Shown: positions 35,753 to 43,366 of the stretch, in pieces
How the letters are laid out: each line of letters starts with the position of its first letter
How positions within the stretch are numbered: position 1 is the stretch's first letter
Source of the DNA: JBFMFR01 sp040752025
Lineage (GTDB): Bacteria > Chloroflexota > Anaerolineae > Anaerolineales > UBA4823
Direction of reading: 5' to 3'
DNA length: 64,000 nucleotides
Assembly (NCBI GenBank): GCA_040752025.1
Contig: JBFMFR010000025.1
Coordinates: 29,084-93,083, forward strand
The notes under the pieces: model-generated
What the model was told of the DNA's origin: nothing
Database searches by the model: none
The model's input: only the letters and a program-made list of their open reading frames with translations
Translations under genes and position numbers: made by a program

Positions 35753-35828
35753 CCGGTAAAAACCCACCGGGCCGGTGAAAACCCACCGGGCCGGTGAAAA
35801 CCCACTGGCCCGGTAAAATCAGCCGGGG
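35753..35828. repeat. 19-bp tandem repeat, three and a partial fourth copy
   Basis: The unit CCGGTGAAAACCCACCGGG occurs at 35753, 35772 and 35791 with one or two changes, and a degenerate fourth copy runs from 35810 into the terminator stem. Each unit can itself fold (CCGGT with ACCGG). They lie between convergent genes. Confidence 0.75.
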
Positions 35829-35856
35829 CTGCCCAGATCACTTTGGACAGCCCCGG
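35823..35856. terminator. bidirectional terminator between convergent genes
   Basis: A 9-bp perfect stem (35823-35831 and 35848-35856), extended by CC/GG and A/T pairs after one mismatch, lies at the point where the propeller-lipoprotein gene and the REC-roadblock gene converge. Confidence 0.7.
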
Positions 35857-35860
35857 TAAT

Positions 35861-36874
35861 CTATTTCCACATTTGCTTGAACTGGTCGGCCAGGGATTGC
35901 AAGGCGTTATCGCCGAGCAGGTCGCTGTCCAAAATCTGGTCGAGCGAGAAAAGCTGCTCGTTGGCGCCCAGGGCGCTCTCTGTACCCGGTTCGGCCAGTT
36001 CCACCGCATCGCCGGGAACAGCCGCCGGGCTGGTTTGGCTGGCTTCCTGGGCAGCGGAGCGCTCCAGGATAGCCTGAAGCTGCGGTAAGGCCTGGCGGGT
36101 GGCGTACAGCACCATGCCCGATTTGACATCCTGGCCGAAGATCACCAGGAGGAAAGTATCGCTGGTCAGGTGCGCAGAATAGACACTGAAACGGCTGCCT
36201 TCGTGGTAGTTGAGGCGGAAAGACTCGCCTTCGCCGATCAGCGAAGCAATCCCGGCTGTGGCAGCGAAATCGCCCGCCACCAGGGCCGCCAGGGCGGAGA
36301 TGTTGATATCTGCGATCACCCCTTTGGCGTCGATGACGTGCCCACTGCCTTCTACCAGCAGCGTGCAGCGCGCCGAAGCCTCCACGCGCAGCTCCGCCAG
36401 GATCTGGTCGATCTCGCCCAGTTGCGCCGGCGACAGCAGCCGCCCAACCATCGAGGGCGCAGCCGCCTGCGCAGCCGGTGCGCTTTCTGGCTGCCGGGAA
36501 CTTCGCCGGCGTGCAGCCTCGCGCCCGACAATCGCCAGCAGTTCATCCGAACGATATGGCTTCGGGATGAAATCGCTGACGCCTCGCCGCAAAGCCTGGA
36601 TCACATTCTCGGCCACGGCATGCGCCGTAACCATCACCACCGGCGTCTGGGGTGAACGCTGTTTGATCTGGTCGAGCAGGTCAAACCCATCCATGCCCGG
36701 CATTTGCAGATCGGTCAACACCAGGTCGTATTCTTTGGCTTCCAGGGCCAGCAGAGCCTGCTCGACCGAGTCAGCCAGGTCAACAGCGTAGTTCTTATAT
36801 GTAAGCAGGCGCTGCAAAGCCAGGCGAATATCTTCATCATCATCGACTACCAGGATATCTGCCGTTGTGCTCAT
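35861..36874 (-). CDS. response regulator with C-terminal roadblock/LC7-like region
   Basis: ATG 36874 follows GAGGAGAGTGGC. The receiver domain (about 1-120) is complete: ILVVDDDEDIRLA, phospho-Asp in LVLTDLQMPGMDG, Thr in VMVTAHA and Lys in IPKPYRS. After a linker, residues about 155-300 contain a roadblock/LC7-like unit (EIDQILAELRVEASARC, DINISALAALVAGDFAAT, VLFATRQALPQL-like region). The C-terminus is acidic and ends in LLGDNALQSLADQFKQMWK. It is the last gene of the signalling cluster and could report the phosphorelay state to the GTPase. Confidence 0.8.
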   Translation of the reverse strand: MSTTADILVVDDDEDIRLALQRLLTYKNYAVDLADSVEQALLALEAKEYDLVLTDLQMPGMDGFDLLDQIKQRSPQTPVVMVTAHAVAENVIQALRRGVSDFIPKPYRSDELLAIVGREAARRRSSRQPESAPAAQAAAPSMVGRLLSPAQLGEIDQILAELRVEASARCTLLVEGSGHVIDAKGVIADINISALAALVAGDFAATAGIASLIGEGESFRLNYHEGSRFSVYSAHLTSDTFLLVIFGQDVKSGMVLYATRQALPQLQAILERSAAQEASQTSPAAVPGDAVELAEPGTESALGANEQLFSLDQILDSDLLGDNALQSLADQFKQMWK

Positions 36875-36928
36875 GCCACTCTCCTCACCCACATCATAAC
36901 ACATCTACCTCCAGCCAGATACGCCTGC

Positions 36929-37684
36929 CTAACCAGGCAAGCGATAGACCTCATCCATGATATCCACGCCGCAAGACAGGCCTTCCATCCAATCGATGAA
37001 ACGGTTTACGTGCTCCTTTTGGGTGAACATGGCGCCATGCTGCGGGGCAATCACCTCGATATCCAACTGGCGCACCATCTTCGCCCACAGCTTGAGCGTC
37101 CTACCAGAAGCGATATAGCGGCGGTGGAAGCCTTCCATGTATTGGATGTGATCTTCGAAGTTTTGCACGATCGTGTAGGACTGGCCCAGCGAAGCCCCCA
37201 GGTCGCCGGAATACAGGATCTTAGAAACCGGGTCGTAGATCTGGAAGTTACCGGGCGAGTGCAAGAAGTGCGCAGGGAGGATCATCAGCGGGCAGCCGGC
37301 CAGGTCCAGGATCATACCCTCATCTGGCACTGCATCGATGCGATCCATCACCATCTCGTCCACGCCGAAATGGGTGATAAAGCGCATCCATAATTGAGAC
37401 AACAGCCCTCTGGCCTCGGTAATCATCAGCCAGCCGTTGGCAGCCGCAATGATATCCGGGTCCTGGTGAGAGAAAAATACGTACTGCAAGGCGCTGGTCG
37501 GCATGACCGCCGACAACTCGGCCAGCGCGCCAGAATAAACCTTGTGCCCGCCAGGGTCGAGCAACATGGCCTGGCCGTTATGCAGGATCACGTGCTGGTT
37601 GGCCTGCACCATTTGCCCCGAAGTGAAGTCCTCCAACAGGATGTTTTTATGATTGGCATTCTCGAAAAGAATTTGGGTGGGCAT
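36929..37684 (-). CDS. ODP-type metallo-beta-lactamase/flavodiiron-like protein
   Basis: The 251-residue protein is a metallo-beta-lactamase fold with the diiron ligand pattern of the oxygen-binding ODP/flavodiiron group rather than a hydrolase: FFSHQDPDI (His, Asp, Asp), PAHFLHSPGNF (His), YSGDLG (Asp) and PQHGAMF (His). There is no flavodoxin domain. Free-standing ODP proteins bind oxygen reversibly and act as sensors in some bacteria. It lies between the REC-roadblock gene and the first roadblock gene, so an oxygen or redox input to the pathway is likely. RBS: AGGA. Confidence 0.85.
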   Translation of the reverse strand: MPTQILFENANHKNILLEDFTSGQMVQANQHVILHNGQAMLLDPGGHKVYSGALAELSAVMPTSALQYVFFSHQDPDIIAAANGWLMITEARGLLSQLWMRFITHFGVDEMVMDRIDAVPDEGMILDLAGCPLMILPAHFLHSPGNFQIYDPVSKILYSGDLGASLGQSYTIVQNFEDHIQYMEGFHRRYIASGRTLKLWAKMVRQLDIEVIAPQHGAMFTQKEHVNRFIDWMEGLSCGVDIMDEVYRLPG

Positions 37685-37735
37685 AATAAGTTCCTACCTT
37701 ATGTGGTTTGGATGAACGTCCTGGAGCGCGCCGCG

Positions 37736-38116
37736 CTAGCCCAGGATCTCGGCCACGCGCTGCGCCCCTTCGCGCGCTTCCAGAAACGCCATCCCCAGGT
37801 TGACGTTAGCGCCGGTCAGGGCCACGAAAACGGCGTTCTTACCGGCATAGGTGATGATTACGTTGCCGTCTGTGCCCTGGATCAGGGTCTGCTGCAGATC
37901 ACCGCGACCCAACTGGCCAGCCGAACGACCCGACAGGTTGAGGATGCCGGCCGCCACTGCGCCGACGCGCGCCTGGTCCATCTTACCAGGCAGTTCGGCG
38001 GAGATCACCAGGCCATCCATGCTGATCACCGCGACGCCCTGGATATCGGTTGAGTTATCGATCAAATTACGCAGGGCTTGCGCCAGCAAATCGCTGCGTT
38101 TTGGGGGTGTTGACAT
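37736..38116 (-). CDS. roadblock/LC7-domain protein
   Basis: The chosen ATG (38116) follows AAGGAGAAAAAT. The 126-residue protein is one roadblock domain (LLAQALRNLIDNSTDIQGVA, VISMDGLVISAEL, NVIITYAGKNAVFVAL). Roadblock proteins such as MglB dimerise and act on MglA-type small GTPases. Its sequence is clearly related to the C-terminal half of the next gene product upstream, sharing SRSxxQLxRGDxxQTLIQGxxGNxIITxAG, so the two arose by duplication. Confidence 0.88.
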   Translation of the reverse strand: MSTPPKRSDLLAQALRNLIDNSTDIQGVAVISMDGLVISAELPGKMDQARVGAVAAGILNLSGRSAGQLGRGDLQQTLIQGTDGNVIITYAGKNAVFVALTGANVNLGMAFLEAREGAQRVAEILG

Positions 38117-38156
38117 ATTTTTCTCCTTGGCTGATAGAATGCGTAAGATTACAAAA

Positions 38157-38870
38157 TCAAATGGACTGGCGAGCATCCAGCGCCTGCGCCACGGCCTGGG
38201 CACTTTCGCGCGCGTCCAGAAATGCCAAGCCCAGGTTGGTATCCAGGTCTGCCAGGGCCAGCAGGAGCGCCTGTGGGCCAGCCTGTGTGATGATCAGGTT
38301 GCCCGCCGCTCCCTGGATGAGGGTCTGCAAGAAATCGCCGCGGGCCAATTGCGCCGTTGAGCGGCTCGATAAATTGAACAACCCAGCGACGATGTTCGTG
38401 GCCCGGCTGGGGTCCAGTTCGGGGGGCAGGCTGGTCGCCAGGGCAGCGCCGTCCCGGCCAACCACCATCATTCCCTGGAAGCTGGAGTGAGCAGCCAGGT
38501 CCCGCAAGATCTGTTCGAGCGGATCGGCAGGCAAAGGGACCGGCCCAGCCGCCGGGGCGGCTTCGCTTTCATCCTTGCGGCGCAGGCCCTCCAGCACCAG
38601 GGCCGACCAGGGTAAGCGGATCGTGTGCGCCGGTGGTTCCACGCCCTGCTGCACTTCGAAATCTCCCTGTTCCCAGGCCAGGAGCGCATATGCGGCCTCT
38701 TCGGCCTGCAACCCCTGCCCCTGAGCGTGCACCACCTCGCCATCCGCGAAGTAGAGTTCCATCTGCTGGCCGGCATGTCTGACCAACAGGCGCGCCCGAG
38801 AACCCGACTGGCAGTGTAATTGGATCAGTTCGGCAATTCCCAAATCGCTTAGATTACCTGTGAGCGCCAT
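38157..38870 (-). CDS. DUF4388-roadblock fusion protein
   Basis: Residues 1-100 match DUF4388/PATAN-type domains (LSDLGIAELIQLHCQSGSRA, MELYFADGEVVHAQ, AYALLAWEQGDFEV), seen in response-regulator outputs. Residues about 115-235 form a roadblock/LC7 domain homologous to the preceding short protein. RBS GAGGTG. DUF4388 modules often link to polarity and motility signalling, as in PATAN regulators. Its partner is probably the MglA-like GTPase encoded two genes upstream. Confidence 0.85.
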   Translation of the reverse strand: MALTGNLSDLGIAELIQLHCQSGSRARLLVRHAGQQMELYFADGEVVHAQGQGLQAEEAAYALLAWEQGDFEVQQGVEPPAHTIRLPWSALVLEGLRRKDESEAAPAAGPVPLPADPLEQILRDLAAHSSFQGMMVVGRDGAALATSLPPELDPSRATNIVAGLFNLSSRSTAQLARGDFLQTLIQGAAGNLIITQAGPQALLLALADLDTNLGLAFLDARESAQAVAQALDARQSI

Positions 38871-38890
38871 AGCACCTCGCTTTCATGCAT

Positions 38891-39253
38891 TTAGCGGAAA
38901 CTCCACGCCTGGCGAATCTGGCGAATGGCCTGGTTGGTCACCCGGCGGTAAGTCATTTGTGCCGGTAGCTTGACCGCCAGGTACAGAACGTGCTCGCCGG
39001 CCATAAATCGGCGGCACACCAGGCGCTGGCCCGATTCGGCATACATGCTGACCTCGTCCATGCTGCCCAACCCAATCCGCCCGCCGGCCTGCTCGGCCAC
39101 GCGCTGGATCATGGCAGCAATCGCAGCCGAAGGTTCCGGGCTGCTGCCCTGGGTGAAAGCCGCCAGGGGGAAGCCAGAGGCGTCGGTGAGCACCACCTCG
39201 CTGAATTGATTCTCCTGGCCTATCTGTTGCACAATCTCTTGAATTTGCTTCAA
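38891..39253 (-). CDS. roadblock/LC7-domain protein (MglB-like)
   Basis: The start codon is TTG, after AGGAGGTAACT. The 120-residue protein is a single roadblock domain: VVLTDASGFPLAAFTQG, IAAMIQRVAEQAGGRIG and LVCRRFMAGEHVLYLAVKL. The gene lies 13 bp downstream of the MglA-like GTPase gene, the usual arrangement of a GTPase with its activating partner (GAP). Differs clearly from the other two roadblock proteins. Confidence 0.85.
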   Translation of the reverse strand: MKQIQEIVQQIGQENQFSEVVLTDASGFPLAAFTQGSSPEPSAAIAAMIQRVAEQAGGRIGLGSMDEVSMYAESGQRLVCRRFMAGEHVLYLAVKLPAQMTYRRVTNQAIRQIRQAWSFR

Positions 39254-39266
39254 AGTTACCTCCTGT

Positions 39267-39869
39267 TTACCGGGTGCGCGCCGCCAGCAGCTTGCGCTGT
39301 ACGTCGACCAACACCAGGCGCATGGCAGTTTGTAGAGTCTCGGGCACGCCCAGTCCCTGAGGAGCCACTGCTTCGATCACCGGGTAAGCGGCCACATCCA
39401 GGGCTGCCTGCAGTTCAGCCATCCCCAGGATTTCGGGCAGGTCGCGCTTGTTGAACTGTACCACCGCCGGGAAGCCGGGCAAAGTTTGCCCCATGCCAGA
39501 CAGGTGTCGGCGCAGATCGTTCCAGGAAGCGCGGTTGTCTTCCAGGCGCGCCGCCTGCGAGTCGGCCACGAAGACCACCCCATCCGCCCGGCGCAGCACG
39601 GCCTGGCGGGTCGATTCGTAATAGGTTTGCCCGGGCACCGTGTACAACCCAAACTTGGGCTTCAAGCCGCCGATCTGGCCCATCTCCATTTGCAAGAAAT
39701 CGAAGAAGATCGTGCGGTCTTCGTGCGTATTGAGCGTAAACAAATCGCTGCGGGACTGGGGCTGCATGTGCGCGTGAATCTGCTCCAGGTTGGTGGTTTT
39801 ACCGCTCAAAGCCGGGCCATAGTAGACGATATTGACATGCAGTTCGCGCGTCTTCCAGTTGATAAACAT
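39267..39869 (-). CDS. MglA-like small Ras-superfamily GTPase
   Basis: The 200-residue protein has the GTPase motifs of the MglA family: P-loop YGPALSGKTTN (residues 17-27), switch region with RTIFFDFLQMEMG, LYTVPGQTYYESTRQAVLRR with the TVPGQ switch II, and NKRDLP for guanine specificity. MglA sets polarity in Myxococcus with MglB as GAP; relatives occur in many bacteria. Start follows GAGGAGCGC. Neighbours are three roadblock proteins and a histidine kinase. Confidence 0.93.
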   Translation of the reverse strand: MFINWKTRELHVNIVYYGPALSGKTTNLEQIHAHMQPQSRSDLFTLNTHEDRTIFFDFLQMEMGQIGGLKPKFGLYTVPGQTYYESTRQAVLRRADGVVFVADSQAARLEDNRASWNDLRRHLSGMGQTLPGFPAVVQFNKRDLPEILGMAELQAALDVAAYPVIEAVAPQGLGVPETLQTAMRLVLVDVQRKLLAARTR

Positions 39870-39876
39870 GCGCTCC

Positions 39877-41088
39877 TCACTGTTTCTGCGGCAAGCAGGC
39901 GGCGCTGAGCGGGCAGTTCAGACAGTTGAAACCCTGCTCGAGCTTTCCTAACCCCGGCAGGCTGATGGTAAAGGTTGTGCCCTGGCCAGGCGTGCTGTGC
40001 ACGGCAATGTGCCCGCCATGATCCTGCACGATTCGATACGAGATGCTCAAACCCAATCCAGTACCGTGTTCACCCTTGGTGGTGAAAAATGGCTCGAAGA
40101 TGCGCTCGCGCAGTTGCTCATCAATCCCGTTGCCTGTGTCGGCAATCGCAACCTGGGAGCACTCGCCCACAGGCGCAGAACGCACCTCCAGCGCGCCTCC
40201 TTGCGGCATGGCGTCCCGGGCGTTGATGAACAGGTTCAGGAAAATTTCGCCCATCTGTTCCGGCGAGGCCTTGACCACAGGCAAACCTTCGTCCAGTTCC
40301 TGGCGCACCTGGATGTGGTTCTTCTGCAGATCTTTCTTCACCAGCGCCAGCACTTCTTTCAGTACTGCATTCAGATCCACAGCAGTGCGTTCCTTGCGAG
40401 GCGGCCTGGAAAAGTCGCGCAGTTGCTGCGCCAGGGAAGCGATGTGGTTCAACTGGCGCTCGATCACCGCCACATCTTCCATGACCGGGGAATCGCCCAG
40501 TTGCATTTTGATCAAATCCACGTAGGTCAGGATGGCTGCCAGCGGGTTGTTGATCTCGTGTGCGATCGAGGCCGACAAGCGCCCCAAGGAGGCTAGCTTT
40601 TCGGCATGGTGCAGTTGGTCGTGAGCCTGCTCCAGTTGCTGCGTGCGCTCGAGTACTTTGAGCTCCAGGGTCGCGTTCAGTTCGGCCAGGTTGTGCGCCA
40701 GGGCGCGCAGGCGCAGCATAGCCCGAGCGCGCGCCAGCAGTTCGGCGTTCTCAACCGGCTTGATCAGAAAGTCGTCGGCTCCAGCGCTCAACGCCGTAGC
40801 GCCCACCTGGCTGCGCTCGCCCCGGGCCATCAAGATCACAGGAATGAAGGGCAGGCTGGCATCCGCTTTCAGATGGCGGATGACCTCATAACCGCTGGCA
40901 TCTTCCAGCTCCGCTCCCAGAATCAACAAGTCCGGAGGCCGGCTGGAAACGGCCTGCAGCACGACCTCGCCAGCGCTGGCCGTACGCGGTGCATACCCCG
41001 CGGACTGCAAAACGACGCGCATGCGCCGCGAAAGTTCCTGATCGCGGTCCGCGATGAGAATGTCAGCAAAAAGTGCACCTAATTTCAT
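39877..41088 (-). CDS. soluble histidine kinase with degenerate receiver domain
   Basis: The start at 41088 is in line with a minus-strand promoter at 41177, although it has no obvious ribosome site. Residues 1-120 form a receiver-like domain with the acidic pair (Asp14, Asp16) and the Lys in FLIKPV (110), but the phospho-acceptor position is Gly58 (LLILGAELE) where Asp is expected. A coiled-coil (about 130-165) leads to HisKA (His177 in SIAHEINNP) and HATPase with GNGIDEQLRERIFEPFF and GTGLGLSISY. The tail has three Cys (CLNCPLSAAC). First gene of the signalling operon; it probably phosphorylates the downstream REC-roadblock protein. Confidence 0.88.
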   Translation of the reverse strand: MKLGALFADILIADRDQELSRRMRVVLQSAGYAPRTASAGEVVLQAVSSRPPDLLILGAELEDASGYEVIRHLKADASLPFIPVILMARGERSQVGATALSAGADDFLIKPVENAELLARARAMLRLRALAHNLAELNATLELKVLERTQQLEQAHDQLHHAEKLASLGRLSASIAHEINNPLAAILTYVDLIKMQLGDSPVMEDVAVIERQLNHIASLAQQLRDFSRPPRKERTAVDLNAVLKEVLALVKKDLQKNHIQVRQELDEGLPVVKASPEQMGEIFLNLFINARDAMPQGGALEVRSAPVGECSQVAIADTGNGIDEQLRERIFEPFFTTKGEHGTGLGLSISYRIVQDHGGHIAVHSTPGQGTTFTISLPGLGKLEQGFNCLNCPLSAACLPQKQ

Positions 41089-41171
41089 AATAACGCTTAG
41101 GAAACTCGCTACTCGAACTCCACTTGGATCCGCGCTGCAAGCAAAAAAGCGCTTGGGCGCGAAGCCACAAA

Positions 41172-41177
41172 AGTATA
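41172..41177 (-). promoter_or_regulatory. extended -10 promoter of the signalling operon
   Basis: The minus strand reads TGCTATACT, an extended -10 element, 84 bp upstream of the histidine kinase start. A -35 is not clear. The rest of the 270-bp divergent region to 41358 contains a tRNA-like scrap at about 41240-41270 and nothing else I recognise. Confidence 0.55.
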
Positions 41178-41357
41178 GCACATTCTGGGATGTGATTTAT
41201 GAAAATAGTCTCAATATCCTGACTACCGCCCTCAAGCGGCGAATAGTTCAGTGGTAAAATACCCATTCGGTGCAGACCGCTGCGCCCAATGGCATAACTC
41301 TACGGTGCAAACTGCGGAGTTTTCCGATGTAATCTAGAAAATTTGCTGAGGTAAGTT

Positions 41358-41540
41358 ATGTATATCGATCCCAATACAGGTGGTATGCTCTTTCAAATGC
41401 TGGCCATGCTGCTGGCCGTCTTTTCCGGCGTAATCTTGATATTCTCCAGCAGGATTCGCGCTGGCATCGCTCGCTTGCAGCGCACGCTGCGCGGCAAGAA
41501 GGAAGAAGAAACCGAAAACAAGCCAGAGGATCAGGCCTGA
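41358..41540 (+). CDS. small membrane protein
   Basis: The 60-residue product follows a GAGGT site. It begins MYIDPNTGGMLFQMLAML and has one membrane helix (about 10-30: MLAMLLAVFSGVILIFSS), then a basic segment and an acidic tail. The YIDPNTG start is shared by several small membrane proteins in unrelated bacteria, which argues it is a real gene. Its stop overlaps the next start (TGATG). It probably anchors or assists the phosphodiesterase it is coupled to. Confidence 0.75.
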   Translation: MYIDPNTGGMLFQMLAMLLAVFSGVILIFSSRIRAGIARLQRTLRGKKEEETENKPEDQA

Positions 41541-43366
41541 TGCACACCCTGATCCTGGGTTTCGATTCGTTTGATCCCAGGACCTTCGAGAAACTGGCCG
41601 GAGAAGGCAAACTGCCGAACCTGGGCCGCTACGCCGCGGCCGGCCAGTACGCGCGCTTCACAGTCAGCGATCCCCCTCAAACCGAAGTATCCTGGACCAG
41701 CATCGCTACCGGGCAGGACCCGGGCGGGCACGGCATCTTCGATTTCGTTCACCGCGACCCGGCCAGCTACACGCCCTTCGTCTCGCTGCTGCCCACGCAG
41801 AAAGGCGCCCTGGGTGTGCAGTTTGTGCCCCCTTTCCGGGCGCGCACGCTCTTCGAAGAAGCCACGCGCATGGGCTACCCCGCCACGGCCATGTGGTGGC
41901 CCGGGCTGTTCCCGGCTCGCCCGGAGCTGCCCGTCCAGACCATCCCCGGCCTGGGCACGCCCGATATCCAGGGCAAGCTGGGCGTTGGCCTGTTATACAC
42001 CACCGAGACGGCCCAACCGGCCGCAGACGGCAAGACTGCCATCAAGCCCCTGGACAAAACCGGAGCCGGGCGCTATACGGGCAGCATCGAAGGCCCGCTG
42101 GCCAAGCAGCCGGCCAAAGCTGATCTGCAGCTCGACCTGCTGGATGAACGCGCGGCCCGCCTGACGATCGGTAAGCAGTCCATACCGCTCACCCCTGGCG
42201 CGTGGAGCCCATACATCGAAATCGAATTCAAGCTGGGGCTGTTCGTCTCTGTGAAAGTGGTTACGCGAGCGATTCTGACTCAGACAAACCCAGAAGTGCG
42301 CCTGTACTTCCTGCCGCTGCAGATTCACCCGCTGGCTTCACCCTGGCGCTACGGCACGCCGCCTGGGTTCATCAAGCGCGCCTGGAAGGAAAGTGGACCG
42401 TTCCTGACCCTGGGCTGGCCCCAGGATACCAGCGGCCTGGAGGAAGGCTGCATCAACGATGAGCAGTTCCTGGCCCTGTGCGATTCGATCTTCGAGAGCC
42501 GCGAGCGCGCCCTGATGCACCAACTGGATTCCTTCAACGAGGGCGTCCTGGCGATCATCTTCGACAGTCTGGACCGGGTGCAGCACATGTTCCGCCGCGA
42601 CCGGCAGGATGTGATCGAAAGCTGGTACGTCAAGCTGGATGGGCTGGTGGGCCGCGTGGCCCAGCGCCTGTCGGCCATGCCAGACCGCCGCGCCCAACTG
42701 CTGGTGCTCTCCGATCACGGCTTCACCGAGTTTACCTATAAAGTGCACTTGAACCGCTGGCTGGCCGAGCACGGCTGGCTGACTGCGCAAAGCCCCAACG
42801 GGAAAGGCGGCCTGGACGATGTCGATTGGTCCCGCAGCCAGGCCTATGCCGTCGGCCTGAACAGCCTGTACCTGAACCTGGCAGGGCGCGAAGGGCAGGG
42901 CAGCGTGCCCGCAGAGCAGGCCCCCGGGCTGGTGGACCCGATTCGCCAGGCGCTGCTGGATTGGCGCGGCCCGGATGGTCGCCCGGTAGTGCAGCGCGCC
43001 CTGCGCCGCGAAGAAGCCTTTTCTGGCCCGCTGAGCGCTTACGGCCCCGATATCCTGCTGGGCTATTCGCCAGGATACCGGGCCTCTTCCGAGACCGGCC
43101 TGGGGCGCTGGGCAGAGACGACCATCGAAGCCAACCACGATCATTGGGGTGCGGATCACTGTATCGACTCGCAGGCCGTGCCCGGGGTCATTTTCGGCAG
43201 CCAGGGCTTACACGGGCTGTCCGCCCCATCCTTCCGGCACATCCCGGCTTTGGCCACCGGTAAGGAACTGGAACAGGGCTCCACCGCCCCGCCGCCGCCC
43301 GGCGCGCTGAGCGGAGAAGACAAAAAGGTTCTGGAAGAGAGATTGAAAGGCCTTGGTTACCTCTAA
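41540..43366 (+). CDS. alkaline-phosphatase-superfamily phosphodiesterase
   Basis: The 608-residue protein belongs to the type I phosphodiesterase/nucleotide pyrophosphatase family: Asp9 in LGFDSFDPRT, nucleophile Thr48 in PPQTEVSWTSIATG, HGIFDFVH, DSLDRVQHMF and VLSDHGF with Asp and His metal ligands, and a final HDHWGADH region. Two zinc ions and a Thr nucleophile hydrolyse phosphodiester or sulfate esters. There is no signal peptide. The C-terminal region (450-608) carries the last ligands in ANHDHWGADH. It is coupled to a small membrane protein and followed by an overlapping membrane gene. Confidence 0.85.
   Translation: MHTLILGFDSFDPRTFEKLAGEGKLPNLGRYAAAGQYARFTVSDPPQTEVSWTSIATGQDPGGHGIFDFVHRDPASYTPFVSLLPTQKGALGVQFVPPFRARTLFEEATRMGYPATAMWWPGLFPARPELPVQTIPGLGTPDIQGKLGVGLLYTTETAQPAADGKTAIKPLDKTGAGRYTGSIEGPLAKQPAKADLQLDLLDERAARLTIGKQSIPLTPGAWSPYIEIEFKLGLFVSVKVVTRAILTQTNPEVRLYFLPLQIHPLASPWRYGTPPGFIKRAWKESGPFLTLGWPQDTSGLEEGCINDEQFLALCDSIFESRERALMHQLDSFNEGVLAIIFDSLDRVQHMFRRDRQDVIESWYVKLDGLVGRVAQRLSAMPDRRAQLLVLSDHGFTEFTYKVHLNRWLAEHGWLTAQSPNGKGGLDDVDWSRSQAYAVGLNSLYLNLAGREGQGSVPAEQAPGLVDPIRQALLDWRGPDGRPVVQRALRREEAFSGPLSAYGPDILLGYSPGYRASSETGLGRWAETTIEANHDHWGADHCIDSQAVPGVIFGSQGLHGLSAPSFRHIPALATGKELEQGSTAPPPPGALSGEDKKVLEERLKGLGYL

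Noticed and set aside
41240..41320. A functional tRNA gene
   Set aside because: Only a D-arm-like stretch matches; no acceptor, anticodon or T-arm pairing can be built around it.
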